Below are positions 31,553 through 40,666 of a stretch of DNA of 64,000 nt, in pieces. The notes beneath the pieces were generated by a model. That model did no database searches. It had not been told where the DNA came from and was given only the letters and a program-made list of their open reading frames with translations. The DNA is from Neoaquamicrobium microcysteis (lineage in GTDB: Bacteria > Pseudomonadota > Alphaproteobacteria > Rhizobiales > Rhizobiaceae): the NCBI RefSeq assembly GCF_008180155.1, contig NZ_VSZS01000065.1:248001-312000 (forward strand), in the 5' to 3' direction. Position 1 is the first letter of the stretch. Each line of letters opens with the position of its first letter. The translations under genes and the position numbers were made by a program.

Positions 31553-34216
31553 ATGAGTGGCGTCAACGATATCCGGTCGACCTTCCTCGACTACTTCCGC
31601 AAGAACGGGCACGAGGTTGTGGCCTCCAGCCCGCTCGTGCCCCGTAATGACCCGACGCTGATGTTCACCAATGCCGGCATGGTGCAGTTCAAGAACGTCT
31701 TCACCGGTCTCGAAACGCGCCCCTATGTCCGAGCCACGACTGCACAGAAGAGCGTGCGAGCCGGCGGCAAGCACAACGATCTCGACAATGTCGGTTACAC
31801 CGCGCGCCATCTCACCTTCTTCGAGATGCTCGGCAATTTCTCGTTCGGCGACTACTTCAAGGAGCAGGCTATCGAGCTTGCCTGGAACCTCATCACGAAG
31901 GATTTCGGCCTACCGAAGGACAAGTTGCTGGTCACCGTCTACCACACCGACGACGAGGCGGCCGACTACTGGAAGAAGATCGCGGGCTTTTCCGACGACA
32001 GGATCATTCGCATCCCCACCAGCGACAATTTCTGGGCGATGGGCGATACCGGCCCGTGCGGCCCGTGCTCGGAGATATTCATCGATCGCGGCGAGCATAT
32101 CTGGGGCGGACCTCCGGGAAGTGCGGAGGAGGATGGCGACCGGTTTCTAGAGTTCTGGAACCTCGTCTTCATGCAGTTCGAGCAGACGGAACCCGGCGTG
32201 CAGGTGCCGCTGCCGCGCCCGTCCATCGACACAGGCATGGGGCTGGAGCGTATGGCGTCGATCCTGCAGGGGGTCGAGAGCGTCTTCGAGACCGATCTGT
32301 TCCGTCACCTTATTGATGCTACGGCTTCCGCGCTCGGCAAGGGGCCGGCCGCGGACAATGTCGCTTCGTATCGTGTGATCGCAGACCATCTGCGCTCATC
32401 CTGCTTCCTGATCGCTGATGGTGTGCTGCCGTCAAACGAGGGCCGCGGCTATGTGCTGCGCCGCATCATGCGTCGCGCGATGCGCCACGCTCAGCTTCTG
32501 GGTGCCGGCGATCCGCTGATGCACAAGCTCGTTCCCGCGCTGCTGAGCGAGATGGGATCGGCCTATCCCGAACTGGTGCGCGGTGAAGCGCTGATTTCCG
32601 AAACGTTGAAACTCGAGGAAACGCGATTCCGCAAGACGTTGGCACGCGGGCTGGGGCTGCTGGAAGACGCGACCCAGACTCTCGGCAAGGGTGATCGCCT
32701 CGATGGCGAGACGGCCTTCAAGCTCTACGACACCTACGGCTTCCCGCTCGATCTCACGCAGGATGCGCTGCGCCAACGCGGCATTTCCGTCGATCTCGAT
32801 GCTTTCAACGTCGCGATGGAAAAGCAGAAGGCCGAGGCGCGAGCCAACTGGGGCGGCTCCGGTGAAGCGGCCACCGAGCGCGTGTGGTTCTCGGTGCGCG
32901 ACCGTGTCGGTGCTACGGAATTTCTCGGCTACGAGACGGAGAGTGCCGAGGGCGTTGTCACGGCGCTGGTAAAGAATGGTACCGAAGCCGCCGATGCCAG
33001 CGAAGGCGAAAGCGTCGCCGTCGTCGTCAACCAGACGCCTTTCTACGGCGAGTCGGGCGGTCAGGTCGGCGATACGGGAACGATTGCAGGCGAAGGATTC
33101 TCCATCGACGTGACCGACACGCAGAAGAAGGGCGAAGGCGTCTTCGTCCATCTCGGCAGGGTTGCCTCAGGCTCGGTCAAGGTCGGCGCCGCGGTGGAAA
33201 TGAAGGTGGACCGCGCGCGCCGCATGAAAATCCGCTCGAACCACTCGGCGACGCATCTGCTACACGAGGCGCTACGCGAGGTGCTGGGCACGCACGTCGC
33301 CCAGAAGGGCTCGCTCGTGGCGCCCGAGCGGCTGCGCTTCGATTTCTCGCATCAGAAGCCGATTTCGGCCGAAGAAATGGAAAAGATCGAGGCCTACGCC
33401 AACGAGATCGTGCTTCAGAACGCGCCGGTTACCACGCGCCTGATGGCGGTTGACGATGCAATTGCCGAGGGCGCGATGGCGCTCTTCGGTGAGAAATATG
33501 GCGACGAGGTGCGCGTCGTGCGCATGGGCACGTCGCTGCATGGCGACAAGGCCGGCAAGCCCTATTCGGTGGAACTGTGCGGAGGCACGCATGTCGGCGC
33601 CACCGGAGACATCGGTCTTGTGCGGGTTGTGGCCGAAAGCGCGGTCGCGTCGGGTGTGCGCCGCCTCGAGGCGCTGACCGGCGAGGCGGCGAGGCTGCAT
33701 CTCGACGAGCAGGACCGGCGCCTCAAGGCTGCGGCGGCTGCGCTGAAAGTCGCGCCGGCCGATGTCGTTTCGCGGTTGGAGGCCGTGCTGGACGAGCGCA
33801 AGAAGCTTGAACGCGAACTGGCCGATGCGCGCAGGAAGCTGGCGCTCGGCGGGGGCTCCGCTTCGGCAGGCGCTGACGAAGGCGAGAGCGTCGCAGGCGT
33901 AGGCTTTCTCGGTCGGGTGGTTTCGGGCGTCTCGCCGAAAGACCTCAAGCCGCTCGCCGATGAGGGCAAGAAATCGCTCGGCTCCGGCGTGGTTGTTTTC
34001 GTCGGTACGGCTGAAGATGGCAAGGCGAGCGTTGTGGTAGGCGTGACAGACGATCTGACCGACCGTTTCTCGGCCGTTGATCTCGTGCGCGCGGCTTCTG
34101 CCGCAATCGGCGGCCAGGGAGGCGGCGGGCGGCCCGACATGGCTCAGGCAGGCGGCCCGGATGGCGCCCGGGCCGGCGAGGCGATCGACGCGGTCAAGGC
34201 TGTTCTGGCGGCCTGA
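31553..34216 (+). CDS. alaS: alanyl-tRNA synthetase
   Basis: An 887-residue class II synthetase. It has an N-terminal catalytic domain ([36 protein letters not shown]) and an editing domain whose zinc ligands lie in [12 protein letters not shown] and [13 protein letters not shown] coiled coil near 710-760 and a C-terminal DHHA1 domain ([16 protein letters not shown]) follow. ATG 31553 is chosen, with GAAGG upstream; the in-frame extension to 31514 lacks family support. recA-alaS adjacency is common in rhizobia. A perfect bidirectional terminator follows. Confidence 0.97.
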   Translation: MSGVNDIRSTFLDYFRKNGHEVVASSPLVPRNDPTLMFTNAGMVQFKNVFTGLETRPYVRATTAQKSVRAGGKHNDLDNVGYTARHLTFFEMLGNFSFGDYFKEQAIELAWNLITKDFGLPKDKLLVTVYHTDDEAADYWKKIAGFSDDRIIRIPTSDNFWAMGDTGPCGPCSEIFIDRGEHIWGGPPGSAEEDGDRFLEFWNLVFMQFEQTEPGVQVPLPRPSIDTGMGLERMASILQGVESVFETDLFRHLIDATASALGKGPAADNVASYRVIADHLRSSCFLIADGVLPSNEGRGYVLRRIMRRAMRHAQLLGAGDPLMHKLVPALLSEMGSAYPELVRGEALISETLKLEETRFRKTLARGLGLLEDATQTLGKGDRLDGETAFKLYDTYGFPLDLTQDALRQRGISVDLDAFNVAMEKQKAEARANWGGSGEAATERVWFSVRDRVGATEFLGYETESAEGVVTALVKNGTEAADASEGESVAVVVNQTPFYGESGGQVGDTGTIAGEGFSIDVTDTQKKGEGVFVHLGRVASGSVKVGAAVEMKVDRARRMKIRSNHSATHLLHEALREVLGTHVAQKGSLVAPERLRFDFSHQKPISAEEMEKIEAYANEIVLQNAPVTTRLMAVDDAIAEGAMALFGEKYGDEVRVVRMGTSLHGDKAGKPYSVELCGGTHVGATGDIGLVRVVAESAVASGVRRLEALTGEAARLHLDEQDRRLKAAAAALKVAPADVVSRLEAVLDERKKLERELADARRKLALGGGSASAGADEGESVAGVGFLGRVVSGVSPKDLKPLADEGKKSLGSGVVVFVGTAEDGKASVVVGVTDDLTDRFSAVDLVRAASAAIGGQGGGGRPDMAQAGGPDGARAGEAIDAVKAVLAA

Positions 34217-34228
34217 CTGGCAGGCAAT

Positions 34229-34255
34229 AAAAGGCCGCCTCGAAGGCGGCCTTTT
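34229..34255. terminator. perfect bidirectional terminator between alaS and the PRC-barrel gene
   Basis: Two 12-base arms (AAAAGGCCGCCT and AGGCGGCCTTTT) enclose CGA. The arms carry the T-tract on both strands, so the element serves both convergent genes. Confidence 0.88.
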
Positions 34256-34271
34256 ACTGAGGATCGTCAGA

Positions 34272-34637
34272 TCAGTCGGTCCAGATTTCCATGCTGCTTA
34301 CCGCGGCAGGATCGGCATTCAGGACCAACCGGTTGTTTTCAAGGCTGAACTGGTCGATCGGGATAACGACGTCCTGATCGGCATAGCCGCCGTTGCCTTC
34401 GAAATCCACTACCAGAGCCGTGGGCGTGCTTGCATCGGGGCCGACGACTTCCTCGACCTCGCCGATTTCCGTGCCGGCAGCGTCGTAAACGTCCCAGTCA
34501 TCGACCTGATCCGCCGTCGCGCTGAAGGCGGGCACCTGCACGCGATCGTCGATCTCGACCCAGGTGCTTTGCGCGAACGCGGCTCCGGCCATGAGGCCGG
34601 TGGCTGCCAGGGCAATCGGGATTCTTCTTGAAAACAT
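34272..34637 (-). CDS. secreted PRC-barrel-like protein
   Basis: A 121-residue exported protein. A signal peptide ends in AAFAQ at residue ~23. A small beta-rich domain follows with DDWDVYDAAGTEIGEVEEVVG and VVDFEGNGGYADQDVVIPIDQF, the pattern of PRC-barrel proteins. The start is ATG 34637; the longer frame lacks the signal. Periplasmic PRC-barrel proteins of rhizobia are abundant and mostly of unknown function. It lies convergent with alaS and shares its terminator. Confidence 0.8.
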   Translation of the reverse strand: MFSRRIPIALAATGLMAGAAFAQSTWVEIDDRVQVPAFSATADQVDDWDVYDAAGTEIGEVEEVVGPDASTPTALVVDFEGNGGYADQDVVIPIDQFSLENNRLVLNADPAAVSSMEIWTD

Positions 34638-34738
34638 GTCATCGCTCCGTTTCGAATTGCATGGTCGAAATGCGCGAAAGCGCCAAAAGTTCGCCCGGCT
34701 TCGCCGATAACGCCCTTGTGTAACGCCGCAGGCCTGCG

Positions 34739-35380
34739 TCAGGCAGTCGGCTGCGTCGCGATGAACGATGGACGCGTGGATATCCGCTCCCACCATTCGC
34801 ACAGAAGCGTGAAGTCAGCCAGCATGGCGCGGCCTTCAGGCGCCTTGACGAAATAGGCCATCACCGGCGCGGCATGGAGATCGGCGAGCGTCAAATCTCC
34901 GTCGCACAGCCAACTCCCCGGCTGGAGCGATGCCGACAATGCGGCGAGGCATGTCCGAGCGCGGGGCAGGGCGGCTGCAATAGCCGCCTCGTCGGAAGGC
35001 TTGCCGTCGCGTGGCTTGCTGACACGCTCGACATAGATATCCCAGACCAGCGTGCGGTAGGCATATGCGTCGATAAGACCGACGATCTGGTTCATCGTCG
35101 CGCGCTCGCGCGCAAGCGCCGGTTGCAGGCGAGGGCCGTCGAAGGCATCGTCTATGTACCGGGTGATGGCCGCGGTTTCGTAAAGCCGCAGGGCGTCGTG
35201 CTCGAAGGTCGGGATTTTGCCGAACGAGTGCAGATCCCGATACCACGCCGGCGGGCCGCCGGGTGCGAAGACGTCGACCGGAACGAGTTCGTGGTCGACG
35301 CCCTTTTCGATGAGGGCAAGCCGGGCGATGCGCACATAGACACTGTAGTCCGCGCCGTAGAGCCTCGGCTTGCCGTCCAT
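34739..35380 (-). CDS. glutathione S-transferase family protein
   Basis: A 213-residue cytosolic protein with an N-terminal thioredoxin-like fold (SVYVRIARLALIEKGVDHEL; FGKIPTFEHD; LYETAAITRYID) and an all-helical C-terminal domain with LTLADLHAAP. The ETAAI segment binds the glutathione gamma-glutamyl group in this superfamily. It starts five bases after icd, so the two are probably co-transcribed. The substrate is unknown. Confidence 0.9.
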   Translation of the reverse strand: MDGKPRLYGADYSVYVRIARLALIEKGVDHELVPVDVFAPGGPPAWYRDLHSFGKIPTFEHDALRLYETAAITRYIDDAFDGPRLQPALARERATMNQIVGLIDAYAYRTLVWDIYVERVSKPRDGKPSDEAAIAAALPRARTCLAALSASLQPGSWLCDGDLTLADLHAAPVMAYFVKAPEGRAMLADFTLLCEWWERISTRPSFIATQPTA

Positions 35381-35385
35381 GGCCG

Positions 35386-36600
35386 TCAGGCGGCCATGGC
35401 CTTCTTGAGGTTCTCGTCGATCTTGTCGAGGAAGCCGGTGGTCGAGAGCCAGGGCTGGTCAGCGCCGATAAGCAGCGCCAGATCCTTGGTCATGAAGCCC
35501 GATTCGACGGTCTGGATGCAGACCCGCTCGAGCGTATCTGCAAAGCGCTTGAGTTCGTTGTTGTTGTCGAGCTTGGCGCGGTGCGCCAGGCCACGGGTCC
35601 AGGCAAAGATCGACGCGATTGAGTTGGTCGAGGTTTCCTCGCCCTTCTGGTGCTGGCGGTAGTGGCGGGTGACGGTGCCATGCGCGGCCTCGGCCTCGAC
35701 AGTCTGGCCATCCGGCGTCATCAGCACGGATGTCATCAGGCCGAGCGAGCCGAAGCCCTGCGCCACGGTGTCGGACTGCACGTCGCCGTCATAGTTCTTG
35801 CACGCCCAGACATAGCCACCCGACCACTTGAGGCTGGCAGCGACCATGTCGTCGATGAGGCGGTGCTCGTACCAGATCTTCTTTTCCTTGAAGGCGGCCT
35901 CGAACTCGGCCTCGTAGACCTGCTGGAAGATGTCCTTGAAGCGGCCGTCATAGACCTTGAGGATGGTGTTCTTCGTGGACAGATACACGGGCCATCCGCG
36001 CAGCAGGCCGTAGTTGAGCGAGGCGCGCGCGAAATCGCGGATCGATTCGTCCAGATTGTACATGCCCATGGCGACGCCAGCTGCCGGTGCGTCGAACACC
36101 TCGTGCTCGATCACCTGACCGTCCTCGCCGACAAACTTCATCGACAACTTGCCCTTGCCGGGGAACTTGAAGTCGGTCGCGCGATACTGGTCGCCATAGG
36201 CGTGGCGGCCGACGACGATCGGCTTGGTCCAGCCGGGCACGAGACGTGGCACGTTCTTCATGATGATCGGCTCGCGGAAGATGGTGCCGCCCAGAATGTT
36301 GCGGATCGTACCGTTGGGCGACCGCCACATCTTCTTGAGGCCAAACTCCTCGACGCGTGCCTCGTCAGGCGTGATGGTGGCACATTTGACGCCGACGCCA
36401 TACTTCTTGATCGCCTCCGCAGCGTCGATCGTGATCTGATCGTCCGTCGCGTCGCGGCTCTCCATGCCGAGGTCGTAATATTTCAGGTCGATATCAAGGT
36501 AGGGGTGGATCAGCTTGTCCTTGATGAACTGCCAGATGATGCGGGTCATCTCGTCGCCGTCGAGCTCGACGACTGGATTTTCCACCTTGATCTTCGCCAT
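35386..36600 (-). CDS. icd: isocitrate dehydrogenase (NADP+)
   Basis: A 404-residue TCA-cycle enzyme converting isocitrate to 2-oxoglutarate, CO2 and NADPH. It is the eukaryotic-like homodimeric subfamily usual in rhizobia. Catalytic stretches are [49 protein letters not shown] and [11 protein letters not shown]. Length is typical. It has about 140 bases of upstream spacer to the divergent hydrolase gene, and a GST gene lies directly downstream. Confidence 0.97.
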   Translation of the reverse strand: MAKIKVENPVVELDGDEMTRIIWQFIKDKLIHPYLDIDLKYYDLGMESRDATDDQITIDAAEAIKKYGVGVKCATITPDEARVEEFGLKKMWRSPNGTIRNILGGTIFREPIIMKNVPRLVPGWTKPIVVGRHAYGDQYRATDFKFPGKGKLSMKFVGEDGQVIEHEVFDAPAAGVAMGMYNLDESIRDFARASLNYGLLRGWPVYLSTKNTILKVYDGRFKDIFQQVYEAEFEAAFKEKKIWYEHRLIDDMVAASLKWSGGYVWACKNYDGDVQSDTVAQGFGSLGLMTSVLMTPDGQTVEAEAAHGTVTRHYRQHQKGEETSTNSIASIFAWTRGLAHRAKLDNNNELKRFADTLERVCIQTVESGFMTKDLALLIGADQPWLSTTGFLDKIDENLKKAMAA

Positions 36601-36741
36601 GAGAAATGCCTCGTTTCTGGAGTTGGGACGAACCGTCCCGCTGGGTTCGACTTGGATTTGCGGCCCCTATAGCATCGTGTGCGGGGAAGGCAAAGCCATG
36701 CGGCGAGCCGAAATCCGCAGGCAGGGAAGGCTGGCGCCGAA

Positions 36742-37635
36742 ATGAGATTCCGGTTCGAGAGGCACGACGCCGGCGACGTTTCGCTCCACGTCGCGATGCT
36801 CGGCGACCACGACAAACCGCTAGTCATCTGCCTGCATGGCTTTCCCGAATACTGGGCGGCTTGGGCCGGCGTTATGAAAGAGCTCGCGGCAGATTTTTTT
36901 CTTGTCGCGCCGGATCAGCGCGGCTTCAACCTTTCTTCCTGCCCCGCCGGAGTGGAGAACTATCGCGTCAGGCATATGGTCGCGGATCTGGCTTCGCTCG
37001 CCGACAGGTTGTCGCCGGCAAGGCCGTTCGTTCTGGCGGGCCACGACTGGGGTGCGTCGGTCGCCTATGCATACGCCATGGCGCATCCGAACCGGCTGTC
37101 GCATCTGGTCATTGCTAACGGTGTGCACCCCGTCTGCTTCCAGCGCGCAATCCTCGAAGACGAGGGCCAGCGACAGGCAAGCCAGTACATAAACCGGTTG
37201 CGCGCAGACGATGCGGAAACGCTGTTGTCGCAGGATGACAACCGCAGGCTGCTGCGCATGATCGAAGGTTTCTCCAGCGCCGGCTTCATGGACGAAGCGA
37301 TGCGCTGCGCATACCGCGAAGCCTGGTCGAAAGAGGGCGTGCTCACCGGCATGCTGAACTGGTATCGCGCCTCCCCGCTGGTGGTCCCCGCAGTGGGCGG
37401 GAAGGGGAAAAGCGCGATGATCCTCGATATGCCAGAGGAGCATTTCGCCATCAGGATGCCGCATCTGGTGATATGGGGCGAGGCCGATCAGGCGCTTCGT
37501 TCTTCGTGCCTGGAAGGGCTGGACCGTTTTGCGCCCGATCTGACCGTCGAGCGCGTTTCCGATGCCGGGCACTGGATATTGCACGAACAGCCGAAACGGG
37601 TGGCGCAGGCGATCCGCGACTTCGCCGCGCGGTGA
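36742..37635 (+). CDS. alpha/beta hydrolase, epoxide-hydrolase/dehalogenase type
   Basis: A 297-residue enzyme with HGFPEYW (oxyanion hole) near residue 32 and the nucleophile elbow GHDWGAS near residue 103, where Asp replaces Ser. A late GHWILHEQP gives the catalytic His. An Asp nucleophile and HGFPE fit epoxide hydrolases and haloalkane dehalogenases. There is no signal peptide. The start is ATG 36742; an earlier in-frame ATG would add 21 residues. It is followed by the methyltransferase gene, 58 bases on. Confidence 0.88.
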   Translation: MRFRFERHDAGDVSLHVAMLGDHDKPLVICLHGFPEYWAAWAGVMKELAADFFLVAPDQRGFNLSSCPAGVENYRVRHMVADLASLADRLSPARPFVLAGHDWGASVAYAYAMAHPNRLSHLVIANGVHPVCFQRAILEDEGQRQASQYINRLRADDAETLLSQDDNRRLLRMIEGFSSAGFMDEAMRCAYREAWSKEGVLTGMLNWYRASPLVVPAVGGKGKSAMILDMPEEHFAIRMPHLVIWGEADQALRSSCLEGLDRFAPDLTVERVSDAGHWILHEQPKRVAQAIRDFAAR

Positions 37636-37693
37636 GCCGTTCCGTTTTTGCGCAAACTGTGCGAGTGAGCGGCTTTGCGATGCGGAGACAGGA

Positions 37694-38539
37694 ATGGCAG
37701 GCACGGACCACGTGCGACGGATGATAAAGGAAGGGCCGGCGATCGTGCTGGTCGAGCCTCAGCTTGGCGAGAATATCGGCATGGTTGCGCGCGCCATGGC
37801 CAATTTCGGGCTTGCGGAGTTGCGCCTTGTAAACCCGCGCGATGGCTGGCCAAGCGAAAAGGCGAGGGCGGCCGCCTCGAAGGCCGATCATGTGATAGAC
37901 GGCGTGGCCGTGTTCGATACGTTGCCGGAAGCCATTGCCGACATGAACTACGTGATCGCGACGACGGCCCGTGAAAGGGACGGTTTCAAGCCCGTGCGCG
38001 GGCCAGTGGAGGCCGGCCGCATACTGCGAGACCGCTTCGCTTCCGGCCAGAAGACGGCCATCCTGTTCGGGCGCGAGCGTTTCGGCCTCTACAATGAAGA
38101 GGTCGGGCTGGCCGATGAGATCGTCACCTTTCCCGTCAATCCAGCCTTCGCGTCGCTCAACATTGCGCAGGCCGTGCTGCTGATGTCGTATGAGTGGATG
38201 AAATCGGGACTGGAAAGCGAGACGGCGACGCCGTTTTCAGGCCCGCAAATGAAGCCGGCCCCCAAGGCGGCGCTGCAGGGGCTGTTCGATCATCTGGAGC
38301 AGGCGCTGTCCGCACGCGGCTATTTCCGGCCTCCGGCCAAGAAGCCCAAGATGGTGGATAATCTGCGTGCGGTTCTGACACGCCCCGCTTTTGCGGAAGC
38401 CGAGATCAAGGTGCTGCGCGGCATCGTCGCCTCACTCGACTATTTCTCGCCCAAGGAACCGCGGGGCGCCGCCTATCCCGATCGCAAGGCCAAGGCGGAC
38501 GCCAAGGCTCACAGCGCGCAGGAGCCCGACGGTGAGTGA
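37694..38539 (+). CDS. trmJ: SPOUT RNA methyltransferase, TrmJ/LasT-like
   Basis: A 281-residue AdoMet-dependent 2'-O-methyltransferase. The knotted SPOUT motifs are [34 protein letters not shown] and [22 protein letters not shown]. TrmJ methylates position 32 of tRNAs in E. coli, but a LasT-like target is equally possible from sequence. The C-terminal ~110 residues are helical and typical. Its stop overlaps the murI start by eight bases. Confidence 0.86.
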   Translation: MAGTDHVRRMIKEGPAIVLVEPQLGENIGMVARAMANFGLAELRLVNPRDGWPSEKARAAASKADHVIDGVAVFDTLPEAIADMNYVIATTARERDGFKPVRGPVEAGRILRDRFASGQKTAILFGRERFGLYNEEVGLADEIVTFPVNPAFASLNIAQAVLLMSYEWMKSGLESETATPFSGPQMKPAPKAALQGLFDHLEQALSARGYFRPPAKKPKMVDNLRAVLTRPAFAEAEIKVLRGIVASLDYFSPKEPRGAAYPDRKAKADAKAHSAQEPDGE

Positions 38540-39341
38540 CCGTCCGATCCTGCTGTTCGATTCTGGAGTCGGCGGGCTGACAGTATTGCGCGAGGCACGC
38601 GTGGTGATGCCCGATCGCCGTTTCGTCTACGTGGCCGACGATGCCGGGTTTCCCTATGGCGACTGGGAGGAGGGGGCGTTGCGCGCGCGTATCGTCGGCC
38701 TCTTTTCAGGGTTGATAGAAGAGCATGACCCGGAAATCGCCGTCATCGCCTGCAACACGGCCTCCACGCTGGTTCTTTCAGAACTACGCGCGGCGTTTCC
38801 CGGCACGCCGTTCGTCGGCACGGTGCCTGCGATCAAGCCAGCGGCGGAGCGCACGCGCTCGGGCCTCGTGTCCGTGCTGGCTACGCCCGGGACGGTGAAA
38901 CGGCAGTACACGCGCGACCTCATCCACGAGTGGGCCTCGCGATGCCATGTGCGCCTCGTTGGCAGCACCCGGCTGGCCGCGCTGGCCGAAACCTACATGC
39001 GTGACGGGTTCGTTGAAGAGGACGCGGTGCGGGCCGAGATCGCCCCGTGCTTCATGGAGGAAGACGGGCGGCGCACGGATATAGTCGTGCTGGCGTGCAC
39101 CCACTATCCGTTTCTGGTCAACCGCATGCGCAAGACGGCGCCCTGGCCGGTAGACTGGATCGACCCCGCCGAAGCCATCGCGCGCCGTGCCCTGTCGTTG
39201 CTCCCGCAAGGGGGGCAAAGTGGAGGCTTGCCGGTAGCGGAGAAGCCGGACATCGCGGTGTTCTCGTCGCAGAAGCCGTCCGCGAACATGCTGAGGCTCG
39301 TGAAAGGGTTCGGTTTGTCGGCTGAATCGCAGGCATTTTAG
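38532..39341 (+). CDS. murI: glutamate racemase
   Basis: A 269-residue enzyme that makes D-glutamate for peptidoglycan. The two catalytic cysteines lie in ACNTAST (about residue 75) and ACTHYPF (about 188). DSGVGGLTV at the N-terminus and [12 protein letters not shown] also fit MurI. The start is GTG 38532 inside the last codons of the methyltransferase gene; any earlier start would invade that protein. Translational coupling is likely. Confidence 0.95.
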   Translation: MSDRPILLFDSGVGGLTVLREARVVMPDRRFVYVADDAGFPYGDWEEGALRARIVGLFSGLIEEHDPEIAVIACNTASTLVLSELRAAFPGTPFVGTVPAIKPAAERTRSGLVSVLATPGTVKRQYTRDLIHEWASRCHVRLVGSTRLAALAETYMRDGFVEEDAVRAEIAPCFMEEDGRRTDIVVLACTHYPFLVNRMRKTAPWPVDWIDPAEAIARRALSLLPQGGQSGGLPVAEKPDIAVFSSQKPSANMLRLVKGFGLSAESQAF

Positions 39342-39490
39342 CATTTGCCGAAGCAATCTGGCAAAACACCTGTGTCAGTGTGGGCAATGACGGTCCCGGC
39401 ATTGTGATGCCCAAGGATGGCATGATGCTGACGTCGGCCGAAGCCTAGCCGCGGCATGTTTCTTGTCCCGACCTTGCGAAGGCTTGAACC

Positions 39491-39796
39491 ATGGCGACGT
39501 CGTTCCTGGGCCACTTGCTGACGAGAGCAGCCGCTGCCATCGACGACGCTGCCGAAGAACGGCAGCACTCGCTCGATGTGAAAGAGCATGTCGATTTTTC
39601 GTTCGGGCTGAAGGGCGAACTCACAGCCTTAGGCGACGCTGCAGGCGAAGCGGCGGGCGTTGGGGCGATATCGTCGATGGACCTGAATGCGAACTCCGCG
39701 CGCATGTCTGCAATGCAGATACAAAAGCAGCTTGCCATGGAGACGATGAACATCGTCAACGCCGCCCCGCAGGCCCTTTTGAATTTGCTCACCTGA
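39491..39796 (+). CDS. small protein with flagellin C-terminus-like (D0) sequence
   Basis: A 101-residue protein. The C-terminal ~45 residues (N-S-A-R-M-x-A-M-Q-x-Q-x-Q-L-A then I-V-N-A-A-P-Q-A-L-L) read like the D0/C-terminal helix of rhizobial flagellins. These, from memory, show R-L-x-A-L-Q-T-Q-Q-Q-L-A and S-I-A-N followed by Q-x-x-L-x-L. YjfB-type putative motility proteins share this feature. No flagellin N-terminal or central domain is present. GAAGG lies eight bases before ATG 39491. No motility gene is nearby. It could bind flagellar chaperones or be a decayed paralogue. Confidence 0.6.
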   Translation: MATSFLGHLLTRAAAAIDDAAEERQHSLDVKEHVDFSFGLKGELTALGDAAGEAAGVGAISSMDLNANSARMSAMQIQKQLAMETMNIVNAAPQALLNLLT

Positions 39797-39823
39797 CCGG
39801 TGATATGCCTGCGGTTTCGCGCG

Positions 39824-39852
39824 TTGACAAATCGCCTGCTTTCCCATATCTG
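39824..39852 (+). promoter_or_regulatory. sigma-70-type promoter for rpsD
   Basis: TTGACA at 39824-39829 and TATCTG at 39847-39852 are separated by 17 bases. The position fits a ~165-base rpsD leader. Confidence 0.7.
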
Positions 39853-39892
39853 ACCGCCATCGCTGGCTCGAAATGGCCGGCGTCTTATTGAC

Positions 39893-40024
39893 GTGTCCCG
39901 TGGACATCTTCGCAAAGCGTGCGTGGGATGTCCTGTCAGGTCTCGAAAAAGGAGGCCAGAGGAGGGCGCGTTTCCTTCGCTCGAAACACGAGGTTTCGGG
40001 CGCAATGCATTGAAAGGAAATGCG
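39893..40024 (+). promoter_or_regulatory. structured rpsD leader
   Basis: GGACATC (39902-39908) and GATGTCC (39927-39933) form a stem with an inner CGC-AAA-GCG. CGAAAC-ACGAG-GTTTCG (39982-39998) forms a second perfect hairpin. AAGGAGG at 39949-39955 is a strong ribosome-binding sequence with no start codon near it. The rpsD Shine-Dalgarno AAAGGA is at 40014-40019. S4 autoregulation through the leader is known in other bacteria, but this structure is inferred. Confidence 0.45.
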
Positions 40025-40642
40025 ATGAGCAAGCGCGAATCCGCGAAGTACAAACTCGATCGCCGTATGGGCGAGAATATCTGGGGTCGCCCGAAGTCCC
40101 CGGTCAATCGCCGTGAATACGGCCCCGGCCAGCACGGCCAGCGCCGCAAGGGCAAGCTGTCGGATTTCGGTCTGCAGCTCCGCGCCAAGCAGAAGCTGAA
40201 GGGCCACTACGGCGATATTTCCGAAAAGCAGTTCCGCAAGACCTATGAGGAGGCCAACCGCCGCAAGGGCGATACGCCGGACAACCTCATCGGCCTGCTC
40301 GAGTCGCGTCTGGATGCGGTCGTCTACCGCGCCAAGTTCGTGCCGACGATCTTCGCAGCCCGCCAGTTCGTCAACCACGGCCACGTGAACGTCAACGGCC
40401 GCCGCGTGAACATCGGCTCCTACCGCTGCAAGCCGGGCGACGTCATCGAAGTGCGCGAAAAGTCCAAGCAGATGGTGCTGGTTCTGGAGTCGGTGCAGCT
40501 TGCCGAGCGCGATGTGCCGGACTACATCGAGGCCGATCACAACAAGATGGTCGCCACCTTCAATCGCGTTCCCGGCCTGGCCGACGTGCCGTTCGCGGTG
40601 CAGATGGAGCCGAACCTGGTGGTCGAGTTCTACTCGCGCTAA
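40025..40642 (+). CDS. rpsD: 30S ribosomal protein S4
   Basis: A 205-residue primary rRNA-binding protein of the small subunit. N-terminal S4 domain ([33 protein letters not shown]) and an S4 RNA-binding fold at about 94-155 ([30 protein letters not shown]). The zinc-binding cysteines are absent, as in most alphaproteobacterial S4. The start at ATG 40025 is clear from family alignment. A GT39-type gene follows 24 bases later. Confidence 0.98.
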   Translation: MSKRESAKYKLDRRMGENIWGRPKSPVNRREYGPGQHGQRRKGKLSDFGLQLRAKQKLKGHYGDISEKQFRKTYEEANRRKGDTPDNLIGLLESRLDAVVYRAKFVPTIFAARQFVNHGHVNVNGRRVNIGSYRCKPGDVIEVREKSKQMVLVLESVQLAERDVPDYIEADHNKMVATFNRVPGLADVPFAVQMEPNLVVEFYSR

Positions 40643-40666
40643 TCACCACGCCTGCAAGAGGATACG

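Noticed and set aside
39893-40024. In-frame 44-residue N-terminal extension of rpsD from GTG 39893
   Set aside because: S4 family starts at the ATG at 40025; the region is better explained as a structured leader.
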